NCBI GenBank assembly: GCA_002633025.1
Contig: NMRB01001054.1
Span: 148,480 to 212,479, forward strand
Length of the DNA: 64,000 nucleotides
Direction of reading: 5' to 3'
Source: Notospermus geniculatus
Lineage: Eukaryota > Nemertea > Pilidiophora > Heteronemertea > Lineidae
Part shown: one piece after another, positions 12,001 through 27,000 of the stretch
How the letters are laid out: each line of letters begins with the position of its first letter
How positions within the stretch are numbered: position 1 is the stretch's first letter
Notes under the pieces: model-generated
What the model saw: only the letters and a program-made list of their open reading frames with translations
Databases searched by the model: none
Told to the model about the DNA's origin: nothing
Translations under genes and position numbers: made by a program

Positions 12001-15000
12001 TATTACCACTACCAGGTACAAGAGTTGGGGAACTAGAGAAGGTGTCAGTAGTTTGTTTTGTTCCATAGTACATGAAGAAAGGCGTACTATTTGTACCTTG
12101 TTTTTGCTTAGCTAAACACAGAGTACACCATGCGAGCTGATACCTTGATGTCTATGAGTTCAACTTCAAGCAAGTCGCTCAAGTTTCATCTCTGAACAAG
12201 CTGAAATTCCCACAGGTGGTTCACACAAGTCATTGTGAGAATTAGTTTCATTTTTTGCACACAGACTGCGCCGCTGCCAGTTTTGTGCCAAAAGGGAGGG
12301 TCCATGATAATTGTTGACTTTCTGCAGAAGCCTGAGGACTGTTGGTACAAATGGCCAGGGTTTCTGCCAGAAATATTTTTGAGGGTATACAGTTCTTCAA
12401 AATCAGCAAAAAGCCCCATGAAATTAAAGAAAATGGCCCTTTTCTGTTCCTTTGAGGGTTCTCACAGCGTACCCTGCGTACCCTCTGGCGGAAACACTGA
12501 TGACTACAGAATGGAATCACCAGAAGAGATGGGCACAAGCCTAGTCACCATATTCAAGACTTCAAATATTTGGCCATTATCGGCATACATGTATGTTATG
12601 TTTGGAGACTGGTGTGTAGGCTACTAGGCACAAGCCCGGCTTGATATTGTCAGTCATGTCACAGTGTTTCCGCCAGAAGGGTAAAAGGGTAAAATTCCGT
12701 ACCCAAAAATAATCCTAGGGTAAAGATCCGTACCCAAAAAATTAGCGGACTTTAGGAGAATTATCCCCGACAATAACTTAAGAAAAGTTGCTGCCGGCTT
12801 AAGATGTTGACATGTTTGAGCTAACAACAAACTTGAAATCACTCTCTCTCCCAAATGCTGGGAAATCACTTCTCATGTGTTCTGAGATTCAAATCCTCCT
12901 GGGAGAGGACCCCCAGACCCCCGCCTGGGGCTGCGCACCTTTGCCGTTTGCCAAGTCCGTACCCAATAATTTTTTTCTGGCAGAAACCCTGTGTCAGTTG
13001 TGCATTATTTATGTTGTTGGGATAATGACATGCACAATACAATGTAGGAAAAATATTGATCATAAATCAACATCAAGAAAAATGGTGTTTATTGTTAAGC
13101 ATAGATTTCTCTTTCATATCATTGTCAATTCATGACATCGATATGATCGACTTTTGGCACAAACAACCACAAATGTTTTCCTGGTGACTGGAAATTTCAC
13201 TATGAATGCTGCCCCCTCCCCCCATGCAGGCGGGCACCAGTGTATTATTGGCGACCGTCCTTCTCGGTCGTCATTAGTTTTCAAATGGTAAAGGCATATG
13301 ATTTCGATTTCGGTGTCTGATCAGATTATTCAAATCAAGTCTGTTAGAAATCTTTATGCGGCTTTGGTTTGTTTAAGCTCGAGGTAAACATAAGGCCTTG
13401 ATATTGGGCATTTGTGCTGTGATCTGGATATACACAACATTTTCCTTCGAAGACAAGGTGACATTGGCATGGGGATTTAGAGTAGACCAGGACTGTTATC
13501 AAAGTGAGGAATTACTGTCTGGTTTTCTGGTTTAAAAGTGCTACAGTCATGGTAAGTCATGTAGTGTAGTTATTCAAAGCAAAGGACACTTGCTTGGTTT
13601 TGGAGAATGTATTATTATTAGGGGCCATCTCACGACAAAATTACATTGATGCCAAAAAAGACGAAGTGACTTCATCTTTCCCTGACCCCCCCTTGAAAAG
13701 ATGAAGTGGGCACTTCACATTGGCTTCATCCATACATGTACATGTATGTAGAGATGGTAGGCATGGAAAGATGATAAAGAAAAACATCCCCTGAGCTTCC
13801 TCGGGGAAATTTCCGAACGCAACCTTGGTCAAGCAGAGGCTAGGTTCCAATCCTGAATGCCTTCAGCTGATGTTAGGGCACCGTGCTGTAATGTTTATAT
13901 CGGTACAGAAGGTACATTTACATTAAAGCCGGACGAAGCAATTTTTTGGCCAGTTAAGTTAAGCCCACTGCACACGAGAGAAATTAGCTGAGCAAAATGT
14001 CACTCTTGTGTGCGGCGAATTTCTTGCGAGTTTTTTGCCTCAACGGCCACTGAGCAAAATATTCAACGTGTTTGATATTAACCTCACCATGTGTGGCGGG
14101 ACTGCGTCATTTGACTCGCGCCATTTTGCTACAGAGCATGCGTAAAAATCACATGACGGCATTTCATGACACGTTGCCGTGACGTGAGGGCACGTCACCG
14201 TGGAAGTATACCGTCCAAAATCCTCCGCCGCACACGAGAGGTTTTTGACTGAGTCAAATCCTCGAATGACATTTTGCTCAGCTAATTTCTCTCGTGTGCG
14301 GCAGGCTTTAGTGAACCTGAAGTAGTGCTTTGCGGGATGCATCCAATGATCACGTTACGTCACCACTCACCAATACACCAACAGGTGGTGATGTCAGGCT
14401 GACTATTTGAAGTGCATAATCATTCATCAGCCCACATTTGCCGGTGCTGAATGAATGAATGGCTCGATCAGCTCTCAGCAGCAGATTATCTAGGTCAGTC
14501 ACATGTGACAAGAACGTGATATTAATTTAATACTACAGAGACCAATCGTGTGTTAGTATAATCATCCGGCTGGGCCAGTTGAGTTGTGAATCCACCGTGT
14601 TTCCACAAGTACTGTCCTTGTTCACAAGGTGTTTCCACTGTCCTTGGTTCAGTATCCTTGTCACGGAGGACTTTGTTTTACTTACTCCGGTCTTTGATGC
14701 ACGTTCTTCACATTCTATGGAGTGACATGCAAGCAGTTCAGTACCCCTGGCCCTGACTTGGACTAGCATTCGTCAACTTTTGAGGCCTGGGCACAAACTG
14801 TTTCTAGTCTATACTTGCTATAATCGAGGTCAGAAGTTTATTCATTGGCTTTATTATTTGTCCTTTTGATTGAATGGTTATAGGAGTACTCATAACGAGT
14901 ACAGGCTTTTCATAACCAACCAAAAGCTCTCCAAGAATTCTCTATTCTACTTTGACCTATTTTCACATCATCTAATACAGCCGGACCCCCGGTGTAGTGT

Positions 15001-18000
15001 GTACTGTCCTGTACTCCAGGTCACCTCCAGAGCAGAAGGACTGAATGCCGGATAAAATTGGACAATATTCTGTGGAATTTATTTAGTCGTTGAGGATTTA
15101 AGGCAAATTCTTCGGATCGTAACGTTGACTTTTGGGATTCACAAGCTCACTCACTGGAAGTCCAAGTTGCCCACGTTGTTACCGGTACCATTCAAGTCCA
15201 TATCGTTGAGGATTTGAGGCAAATTCTTCAGATTGTAACATTTACTTGGGATCCACAAGCTTCTCACTGGAAGTCCAAGTTGCCCACGTTACATTCAATT
15301 CAAAGTCCATTCTTTAAATATCGAACAGCCACCAGTACCGGTACGGTTAGCCGTACTTTCTTGACTAGATATATCGTTTTACTCGCCTAAGTTCCCACAA
15401 TGAGTAAGAAGTTAAATGTCCCGCACACACAATTTCTCGTTGGAGATTCCCCTGCAGATCATGCAGATGCACAATTACAGTGCCACGAACGAAACAGGGA
15501 TGAAAACGTAAGCGACCATAGTATTCATCGAATTGGATCCTGGGTGGTGAGTTAAGTTGTTCATTCTTTTTGTTTGGTGTTGGGCCTGTAGATGGTTTCA
15601 CCTGAGGACAGCCTGGCTTGATGTCACTTCAGGATCTTTCCCTGGTATGAAGAGGGAACATTCTTTGACCATCCTGGGCCCATGTTTCGGAAGCCGTCGT
15701 TAGGTAAACGATGTCATTAAAAGTGGAAAAATGCATGCGTAACGACATCGTTAACCTTACGAGGGCTTCGGGAACATGGGTCCAGGTCGTCTTGAGAACA
15801 TCGGGGGTTCGTAGTCACTCGCTCCCTATGTCACCTCGCGCAAGAACCCTGATAGCCACATGGTTATCACGTCCGCTCAGCAAGCAGCAGGTCCCGGGTT
15901 CGAACATGTCGAATCCAGCCCGGGCCATATGGGATTTTATTCCCAGCTCTTCACGTCCGTCACATGGGACAGTAAGCTGTGGTGCCTTGTACCTTGTTTC
16001 TTTGCAAGGGCAAGTAAAAGACCTCATCCAAGTGAGGAACATGAGTAGCTTGAGACGGCCTCTTCCGTACTTACCAGGGCCAATAATGCTATGGCTTCGG
16101 CCCTCAAGCCAAGTGACGGAAATATCAAATACAAATACTTCCCACATATTTGCTCAGGGCACTCGCTCCCTTTGTTTTGTCATTGCACGTGTGTGGTGAC
16201 GAAGGAGGGGGGGGGTGAGCGTATGAACCCCTGATGTTCTCAGGATATGTAGTCCTAGTACTAGTAATAGTAGTAGTAATTGCAGTAGCAGGTGTAGCGG
16301 TTGATACATCATAGTAAAATGGTCCGACAAATCCACTTTAGTTGAAAGCAGTCAGTACCAGGCTGCATACATGGCATGAAAGATTCAGTTATCGAAGGAA
16401 TGGGCCACAGTTTGGTTTGGGTCAGGGCCATTCACCTGCTTGGGTCACCATCACTTCAGGTCTTCATGCCTGTGGTCCTTGACCAGTGTCCTATAGTTAA
16501 GGCTTCATAGGGCATCGGTTTCAAGATGTTCATAATCGTACAAGATACGGCGTAGCCATATGACGGCTTCGTTGCACTGACGCAACTTGCCTAGCCTGCG
16601 TCATTTTGCCATATCACAGTTTTCGCCAGTGTCACCCAATGGGGCTGACATGTTCAAAGCCACTCCTAACAAGTATAAATACATGTATAATTTCGTTTTG
16701 CCACATAAATCAATCAGTAATCTTGCCAACTGCCACCAAGCCTGGGTAATTGTCTTGATTTAGGCCTATATTTAACAAGATTTGACCCATATGCCTAGAG
16801 AGGTCCAGACTGTTGGACACATTAATCTGAATAACTCATATTTAGGTAACTGATTCTTGATTATTGATGTCGGTCATTTCCTTGTTGATTGAGTAGATAA
16901 GGTGAGCATGATTGTCAGATAAAAAAAATACCGTGATTTTCCACACAACAAGGTGAAGGGTTCACAAAGCACACCAGGCAATATTGCAAGCGATTTTTAG
17001 TGGTCTGTACAAAATTAGTAACTAAGCCTAGCATTACTAGCAAGGTTTTATGAATGTACCTGATCGTCAGGGAGCAAAGTCGGCTGTTGACGCCAGGTGC
17101 ATGGAATTCTGTGGTGTTGCCGCTGCTGAGGTTGTGATTGGACTCTGTGTGTGTGTGTGCGCATGTGAGGCATGAATGCACTGAACTACCGTACTTGTTG
17201 GTCACCCTGCAATCAAGTGTCAAAGTTGGATATTTTACTCGAAACTGTTTTGGCAGCTCACTCACTGTCCATGAGCTAAAATCGACATCATCAGATATCA
17301 AGCTATGTCTCTTTCTGGTACCACAACCTTATGTGGTCAAATATTGAAAGGACAACAGACGCACTGCGCCTATTTCCTCAACGAACCCCATGGACTTGCC
17401 CACTTATTGACTAAAAGTTTGTTCCATAAGCGAATCACACTGAACTCACCTCGGGTAAAGGACAAGACCGCAACGATCAAGATTTAAGTGGGTTCTCGAT
17501 GAATCATGAATGGGTCTGCTGGGCATTGAATGGGGAGCCTAGCCCATTGCCTCAATAGCTAGGTGTCACTAGTGGTTAAAACTAGTATTGTAATGTAACT
17601 GACGTCCCGGTCCTGATCAATTTCATGTGACACGCTCTGGCGAAAAGAGTCGCTTGTCGCTCAGAAGTTGAGCCTAAACGAACTAAGATGACACCAGGAG
17701 AGAATGGAAGAAATAGATTCTTTCAGATTTCATAAATAGGCAGACAACACTGAAACAGACAAACATTTGGTCTCAACCTCTCTGGTTTTGCCAGAGGGGG
17801 TCACATAATCAAGCTGCACTTCTTTCTGGAAGGACACCCTGAAAGGGGACAAAATTGCGTGGACGATGGGAACTTTGTACCATTTACATCGTGGTATTTG
17901 CAGGACTTGTGGTAAAAAGCAGGCAGGTGTACACCTCTTCTAGTGTTATGTCTGTTGTGAAGTTGGACTCTTTTCATGGGAGTAACATTTTTAGCTGAAT

Positions 18001-21000
18001 TTTCAGGAGACAGAGCCCCGTTCCACACCGACCACCAAAAAGGGCAGTACCACAGCGAAACCCTCAGCGCCCCCTAGCTGCTTCACTTGTTGCTATCGCG
18101 CCCCTAAGATGCAGCCACCCTCTCCAGCTAACATGCCTAATAAGGAAGCAAAGAGGGAGAAAATACCGTTAGTGCTGACGAATCGCAATTCCCTGGTACG
18201 GACTTCAGCCACTGTATCAGCATGATGTGTTGTTGGCAGATATTTTAAAATTTTTGTCCCTTTATTTTTTATATGAATTTTTGTCATGTTTTTTTGTCAA
18301 TTTTCTTCTGCAGAGTGATATTTTGTGGTACAAATGAGGCAAAAATTTGATGTCATTTGTCAGATCTTTCAGAGTCCGTTGTCTTTGGTTCAGTCCATGT
18401 ATGGTGTCCACTCCTGATGCCAGTATGGGCTTCTGTTATGGTCGAACTTGTTCAGTTGAAGTAGAGATCAATGTCCATTGTAGATCATTTGTTGTTCGTT
18501 GTTTTTTTTCAACATTATACACATGTTTTGTATTCAGCTTACAGGATGTAAAAGTTGTGTGGAATTTCTTGTAATTGAAGTTCGTTGAAGCCCAAAATTC
18601 TTGGGTAAGAATAATATAAATTCGGAGCTTTGAATGGTAATTTTGTTCATGGTGGTACTGAAAACACAGTGTGCATTTCTGATTACCTATCCCCTCTTCT
18701 TCAGTCTTGTGCACGAAATAATAACAGGTTTCTAAGGTGAAAGGAATAGCTTCCTACCGGAATCGAACCCACGGACCCTCGCATAAGGCATCAGTCGCCA
18801 GCACTCAGGGGCAGCACGCCTTAACCACTAGGCCAGATCCCCATCTTCAAATGGGGCAGTCTTGGATGCTGTTCAACATTTTGGCTATCGATGGGTCATC
18901 CATCTTGGTTGTGTCTTACATGGGGTGCAGGTGCGGATCCAGGATTTTTGGCAGAGGGGGGTCAGGGCCTCCGAGGTCGGTCATATTGCAGGCGGGCGCC
19001 GAAGATACCTGCGCCAACGGGGGTCCTCCCCAGAAAATTTTGGAATCTAGAAGGCCGTAGATGTGATTTCCTGGCATCTCAGTATCAAAACAGAAGCTTC
19101 ATTATTGCGATTGTTTTGCTAATTGTCACAAACTATTGAAAAAAAACAATTGGTGGTGGCGAGCAGGGGGGGTCACGACCCCCAAACCCTCCCCTCTGGA
19201 TCCGCGCCTGGGGTGGTATCATTTGGATGGTCATTGATACACTTCGATTCGTGCCGCAGTGATGAGTTTTGTCCGGAAGTAATTTGCTCCGGTATTGAAT
19301 GCTCTTCTCTCATGTCTCTCTTTAAACATGCCTTCATTCATAGGACTTGCCAGACCAAAGTGACGAACCCAAAACAAACAAGGGGGCAAGCAAAAAGCCC
19401 TCAAAAGACGGCGCTCAAAATCAGTCAAAGGAGAGTAGGCCCACCACTAACGCAACAGATGCGGGAACAACGATTGACGAAAAACCCAAACATGCTTCTG
19501 AGGCGAGTGATAGTCCATCCCCTGGCCCTGTTTCAGCTGCTTGTAACCCTGGGCACAGTCCACACCATCAACGGAAGCTGCAGGTATCATCTGTGGTTTT
19601 GTTGGTGTCGTCAGCATCATGCATGTTTAGGTGGTCTATCCTGAAATCTTCCGGTACATCTTAGTGTAACTCAGAGGGGCTGCTCAGCACCAAACGTGGT
19701 GACTTCGGACTATTTATTCACCTGGGTAGAGTGAGGCAACATTGGGAAGGAGACCTGCCTAGAGTCCCTCGCTGGCTGGTGAATTTGAACCAGGGGCCCC
19801 ATGACTGCTTGCCAGAGACTCAAGCATCCAGACCTCCGTAGCTTCCAGACCCAAGCCAGTAGACAACCGTGCTCCCAGACCTGAGCCGCAAGACCACCGT
19901 GGCTGAACTTACAGATCGTCTATACTACTTCCATCTCAATTCATCATGTCAGAAACCCTATATACAGTGCACCCTCGCACTTACGAACCTCGATTTTACG
20001 AACTCCCGGATATTACGAACCCAACGTCTGGCTCCCAAACTTTCATGACATGTATGTCCTCGCTATTACAAACTCCACGTTAGTACGAACTTAACCCCTG
20101 AACTCCAAAGTCCCGGTGCAAAATGCAGCTTTTCGCCGTCATTTTGTATGATATTCTGGTGGTTGCCTGTCAGTGTCTTGTGAAAGAAGAGGCGATTGCA
20201 ACATCTTTAATCAGTGTGCTTGAGTTTTGAGTGATCGTGGTTGTGGTGGACGCATGAGTTGTGGGGTAAGTGATGGCAATTGGCATTGACTGCCGAAATG
20301 ATGGCAAAGTAGATTGAAATTGTGACATTGTCATGTGAGGATTCTAGCTGTCACTGGAGTTATGTAGCCTGTCACCTCCAAGGTTCCCTGTTCCTTCCCG
20401 GGCAAACCATGGCCGACCTCACAGTTAGTAAAAACGCATTTTCCCATTACCTAAACCGCCGATAGGCTCTGAAAGCACTATCAGACTTTCTGTGCTGTTG
20501 GCCCAGATCGTTATGTGATAGAGAGGGCGGCTCTCTTTCTTTGATTGCATAGGTTTTCTACATGGGCAGGCCAGCTCCCTCCACTCCTAAATTTGCTCAG
20601 CTAATAATGCTGTACTAGCATAGCAAGTACCCTTGGCGATTGGCGATTATGAGTTTGGCCGAGGTTGGATAGTGCACGGCCCTGGGGGAATAGATGCACC
20701 CAACGGGGTGCAGTTGGGAGAATTTAGAAAACAATCGAACGACACTGCTGAAAAAAGTAAAATTCCGACCACAACCAAGTTCTTTTTGCAAAATCACCCG
20801 TTGTATCAGGATATGGTGTCTATTGTCCTCTATTACCGTGCAGAATTTCGCAGCAAAACAAAACTTCTGAGTGTGACTTTATCGAAACGACTTCCAGCAT
20901 TATTACATGTATATAGATTATTATTATACAGTGGAACCTGACTCACGGGGAATTTCGAAAGTGTTCATAGTAAGGGGGTGTTCAATGTACCAAGGATCAC

Positions 21001-24000
21001 CGCGTACTAGGTGGCGTTAGTGACATAATATTAGGGAGGTCCCACTAACTCGCCAGTCATTCTGTATGTTCTGACTAAACGGAAGGTCATGAAGTGCATA
21101 TATTACTCTAGACAGCTGTCGACTTCACATTGCTTCTAATCAAGCCTAAACCTCCATGGCTGTTTAAACAAAACCACAGTTGATTGTAGTTCACACTTTC
21201 ACGTCCCATATCAATTTAAGGACCTCTGGGGTGACAAGTAATTAATGCTAATCAAACATTCAGATGAAACAATTGGTGGGTGTTCAATTTACCAAGGTAA
21301 ATTTTGCTGACGGGGATTGAAATTACTGTTCAATGTTCAAAGTAGACAAGTGTTCAATGTATAAAGGTCCTGCTAATTGAATTTACTGTTAGATNNNNNN
21401 NNNNNNNNNNNNNNNNNNNNNNNNNNNNNNNNNNNNNNNNNNNNNNNNNNNNNNNNNNNNNNNNNNNNNNNNNNNNNNNNNNNNNNNNNNNNNNNNNNNN
21501 NNNNNNNNNNNNNNNNNNNNNNNNNNNNNNNNNNNNNNNNNNNNNNNNNNNNNNNNNNNNNNNNNNNNNNNNNNNNNNNNNNNNNNNNNNNNNNNNNNNN
21601 NNNNNNNNNNNNNNNNNNNNNNNNNNNNNNNNNNNNNNNNNNNNNNNNNNNNNNNNNNNNNNNNNNNNNNNNNNNNNNNNNNNNNNNNNNNCAAAAAGTG
21701 CAATAACTCCTGAACTAATGACTGGATCGTCTCCAAATTTTTATCATAGGTGTATCTAAGTAGGATACATAACATATATAACGGGTTTTTGATTTGACCT
21801 ACTTTTCAAGGTCATAGAGGTCAAAGTTCGACAAAAGTGACGAACCTGCCACAGGTCTTCATTATTTCTCCGAGCATCTTCATATCTTGCATAAACATGT
21901 ATCACAGGGGTACCTTCAAAACTACCGAGTTTCGGTCCAATCGGACATCCAATATGGTCGCCAGGTGGCGTAACCTGAAAATCGACCAAGTGCTATAACT
22001 CAGGAACGGCTTGACCCAGAGTTCTCGAACTTGATATTTACCTCCCTCTAGGTGACCTTTACAAGCACGTCAAATTTTGGCCTGATTAAACTTCCAATAT
22101 GGCTGCCAGGTGGCGTAACCCAAAAATCATCAAACATGCTGTAACTCAGGAACGACTTGACCCACAGCAATTAAATGTGCTATGTGGCTCCCTCTAGATG
22201 ACGTTTATGTGCATGTGAAGTTTTGGCCCAATCGGACATCCAATATGGCCGCCAGGTGGCGTAACCTGAAAATCATCCAGGTGCTATAACTCAGGAACGG
22301 CTTGACCCAGAGTGCTCAAACTTGATATTTACCTCTCTCTAGGTGACCTTTACAAGCACGTCAAATTTCGGCCTGATTAAACTTCCAATATGGCCGCCAG
22401 GTGGCGCAACCCGAAAATCATGAAATGTGAACTCAGGAACGACTTGACCTACAACGCTCAAATGTGCTATGTGGCTACCTCTAGATGACCTTTATGTGCA
22501 TTTGAAGTTTTGGCCCGATCGGACATCCAATATGGCCGCCAGGCGGCATAACCCAACAATCATTGAGGTCCTGCAACTTGGGAATGACTTGACCCAGATT
22601 GCTCATAACTGACATATACCTCTCTTGGTCATTACACTGTTATGTCCAAACGAGTGAGCACATGGTCCATGCACCATTTCATTGAATATCACTAGGCCTA
22701 CCAAAAGTATCCAATAGGCCTACATACTTGGTGACTTCAATATGGCCCCGCATCAAATAGCAAACCTGCGGGGGACACAGCTTCTCTGATGCCTTGTTGA
22801 ATTTACTGTTAGATCTGGCGGGGAATTTCAAAAGTGTTCAAAGTACCGGTAGGCAGTTGTTCAAAGTACCAGGGTGTTCAATGTGGCAGGTTCCACTGTA
22901 CCAATTAACTTTCGATTGTATACTACTGATGCGTAACTCTACCCTGGTCCATCTAACAGAAAATATGCAGGATTGATGGATGAAAATGAAATACTTGAGG
23001 ATAGAATGATCTCAGTGGCATGTTGTTTCGGATGGCACAGACCAAAGGTTTTGTGGGCAGTCTCGCAACTGGGAGTGTGAACATCTGTGATGTTTACACC
23101 CATTTACAGGCTGTCAAGTTGGTTAGCCATTAGTGCCCCCTTTGCCATGACTGCTGATACAGGTGGCTACCCTTGAAGGGACTTCCTCAAGATTTTAACA
23201 CGGATTTCATTTTCTCCTTCAGCAAAACCCTGGCAGCCGCGCAGAGGAAGAGGGTGGGGAATATTTCGTACAGAAACAGCAGGTCAGTGCTGCGTATGCC
23301 AACACCCATTTGGAACATCTCTGCCAGCTGAATGTCTCCTCGATCCCGCATGTCCTGCGTATGACTGGAATCATCTGCACCATCGGTACGTATGTTGCTT
23401 CTTTCATTAGCAATAGACAATTTTCAACTTGATGTAAACGAGAAAGATCTGTGCAAATTGCAACCATAACCTCGGTCTGAAAGTGAATGACGTGACGCAG
23501 AGAACCCCACGACAGTGACTTTGACGACGTTGCGTCAGAGTCGACCATTGCTGAATCATGGATTGCGTCACGTCAGCTGGTTTCAGATAGAGGTTGTGGT
23601 TGCGATTTCGGCAGAAGTGCACAGATACTGAATTCGAGAATTGTCTATCCTCTCTAAGAATCTGTGTGGTGGTCTAGGAAAACCCGTTGGATGTCGCTGA
23701 ACAATCAACAAGGGCTAAATGATCAACAAGGGCTGTCAGATTGCCTGTGCATTGATCTGCTACTATTTACCTGTTACCTAGTACATTTCAGCTATTGAAA
23801 TGTGCAGGTTCATCAGGAGGATGCACCTCCACCTGGAGGACGCACCTCCCAACAGGAGGACGTACCTCCACCTGGAGGATACACCTCCACCTGGAGGACG
23901 CACCTCCACCTGGAGGATACACCTCCACCTGGAGGACGCACCTCCACCTGGAGGATGCACCTCCACCTGGAGGATGCACCTCCACAAGGACGCACCTCCA

Positions 24001-27000
24001 CGAGGAGGATGCACCTCCACCTGGACCCAACCGTGCACCTCCGCCGGGAGGACGCACTTCCATGAGGATGAACCTTCACCCGGAGGACGCACCTCCACCT
24101 GGAGGATGCCTCCAAGAGGAGGATGCACCTCCACCAGGAGGATGCCCTCCACGAGGAGGACGCACCTCCAAGAGGAGGACGAACCTCCACCTGGAGGAGT
24201 CCCTCCAAGAGGAGGACGCACCTCCACCAGGACTGACACGAATGCTACATGGGTCAGGACTCCAGACAAGACCGGACAGAGATGGCCGTGATGTATGGGC
24301 TGGCAAACGAAGTTTTAATGCAACTTGCTGCCATTTCATTCATGTAATTCACCCTTTTAGTAACTGGATACATATTGCAGATGATATTATGCTGGTAGTT
24401 AATGAATGAATTATGTCAAGGATCAATAAATGAATTATTCTGACTATATTTAATGGAAATTGACACCTGTTGTGTCCAACTCATTCATTAGGAGACACGG
24501 CAGGTGGTAGGCCTACATGTGTGTTGGAGTGGAAATTTTTCCAGATGAGCAGGATTTTGTGGGAAATTATTAGAAGAGAGACTGTAAAGTTATCTTCCTC
24601 ATGTTCGTTGGAATGCACAGCTGTTTCAGGCTTTTGAATCCTTCCATCGAAATGGTTTCATAACCTCTTTAGGTTCTTGACTATGAAGTAATATGTCTTA
24701 CGTGTTTCCTTAGGTGTTAACTTCGTTACGAGGCAATAAGAACGTTGCATCATTGCTTGCTCATTTGCATTTCAAATGGCAGACTTTGTACACAAAGGAA
24801 ATTTGTATAGCTTTCTTTTGTATATCTAAGCTCTCCAATATTAGAAATATCAGAAATGAGAAACTTTATTTGATGGCCGCATGCTTTAGACAAAATATCA
24901 GTGCACGACTTCCTATCCTTCTATTCGCCAAATAATCATTTGTGAGGAAGCTATTGTCGTCCGAAAAATTTAAGTACATATTTCACCATGTAAGAATCCT
25001 CGGAGTAGAAAACGAATGATACAATATCCTAGCTGAATAACTACCAATCCACAATATATTCGTACAAACTCGATCACGTTTGTGAATTTTCTGTTTTTTG
25101 AGAGCTCATTTGTAGAGGAATTCAAGACCTGTGCCTTGTTCTTACATAAGTCTCAGAAAATGACGCGGTATTACTCGAACATTGGTTAGTAAATGACAAG
25201 AGGGTGATCAGTTCTTTCGATGGAGGCTCAAACAGCTGTGAATGGGGATCATAGCTACGATAGACCACAGCACATTGTAACCCGGTCCTATACCCGGTCA
25301 GACTGCCCTATAGGCAGCTAGCTATTAGGCTCATATCAGTGCTGTCACTTCACCACAGGTGGCGCTAGCAATAGATAACCTACAGATTTTGGCTCAAATG
25401 TTGATGGAAATCAATCCCAAAACGTAACTGCCACCAGGGGGTAGTGCCACAGGAAGGGAAGTGTCCCGTGTCTGCAGACATGTAGAACGCCACTGTTCGT
25501 CGCAGATTTTCAGATAAGACAGCCTTATCAATAGATAACAAAATATTTGGTCAATACAGGACTTGTCCTTGACACAGGTGACATTCAACTCTGTTGACCG
25601 AGGGTGTCTGGACTGTGTGATTTGGTTTGTGAACCAGGCCATGGTTGGCAGATAAGGTCCCATACGCATTGCAGTCCTGGTGAGAGGAACAACTGCAGTG
25701 ATTTTGTCATTTGCTTGCGATTAAGAGCAGTGTTGCCGTAAACGTTCATCTAGTATTGACAGAGTGGCATCAGCAGTCTTGAGTCCTACGTGCCATTTCG
25801 CCGAACATATCGGAAATCGTTAAAATGAGGAGCGACTGGGAAGAAGATAGGCCCGGGACATTATTCCCCGGCGTGTTCGCCAAAGGTTTCGTTCAGCGTG
25901 AGGAGGCGCCGCACCTACCGCAGTACAGCAGTCGGAAATCAACGTACCTCCGTCATCTTTGTGAGATGAATGTCTTCGAGGATGAATCGAAGGTCCATAG
26001 GAAGTCTGGTATCATCTGTACAATTGGTAGGTGGCACTTTTTCCACATCGCTGCGACACGTAGGGCTTAGCTATACCGCTGCCATGAGAGTGACAGATAG
26101 ACGAATCTCAAATTGACGTAAACGACAAAGATCTGCACACATCTGCCGAAATAGCAACCACAACCTCCGTCTGAAACTGAATGACGTAACACCCCACGAC
26201 AGTGATGTTGAAGACGTTGCGTCAGACTCGACCATTGTTGAATCATGGATTGCATCACGTCACCCGGTTTCAGATCGAGGTTCTGGTTGAGATTTCGGCG
26301 GAAGTGCACAGATCTGCGAATTCGAGAATCGTCTATTCCAATTCATTTCTCTCCCCAGTTCCTCCTCTGCTGCAAAACACCGATGGGCTGCCGTGTGAAT
26401 GGATTTGTATTTGTATTAGATTTTTCCGTCAGGGCCAAGCCATAGCATTATTGGCCCTGGTAAGTACAGCGGAGGCCAACTCAAGCTACTTATGTTCCTC
26501 ACTTGGATGGGGTCTTTTACTTGCCCTTGCAAAGGCATAAGGTACAAGGCACCACGGCTTACTGTGCCATGCGACGGACGTGAAGAGCCAAGGATGATTT
26601 ATCCCATATGGATTTGAACCCGGGACCTGCCGCTTGCCAGCGGACGTGACAACCACGAGACTACCAAGGCTCCTCAGAACGTGAATGGATTGGTCTACAC
26701 CCTGCAGCAAGTTCACGGGATGGAGTGGCAGAAAGGGTTTTTCGTTGGACTGTCGTAGGGTAGCGTACTATTCCGTATACGTCCGGTGCTCTAAGCCGAA
26801 AGTACGTGAAAAAATGTTTAATTTTTTGCGTCCATCTGATGTACCCCTTTGCGTCCCTCGGCATATTGCCACATACATGTAGGCCAGTGTAGGTAGTGTG
26901 ACGCAACTCTACATAGGCTGGTGTGAAAGGGGCTTAAGACCATTCCTGTTGTCAGGAACCGCTCCTGGACCAAGGTTCGGGCAGTCTCTTCTAGCCCCGC

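Larger units (their letters stand above)
20934..22898. repeat. Compound TA-flanked element, CAGTGGAACCTG ends
   Basis: TACAGTGGAACCTG at the left is matched by CAGGTTCCACTGTA at the right. Multiple GTGTTCAATGTACCAAGG-like words lie near both ends. The centre holds an assembly gap and a tandem repeat flanked on both sides by GAATTTACTGTTAGAT. Confidence 0.7.

Noticed and set aside
15845-15920. Possible tRNA gene
   Set aside because: A and B boxes are present but attached to a SINE body that recurs at several sites. No complete cloverleaf.
15711-16199. 162-codon plus-strand ORF
   Set aside because: It lies mostly in a fold-back element and a SINE copy.
21377-21775. ORFs across the first N gap
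   Set aside because: They consist of N. The same applies to 34516-34999.
23778-24409. Long open frames up to 204 codons on both strands
   Set aside because: They are translations of the 19-base minisatellite, which lacks stops in all frames.
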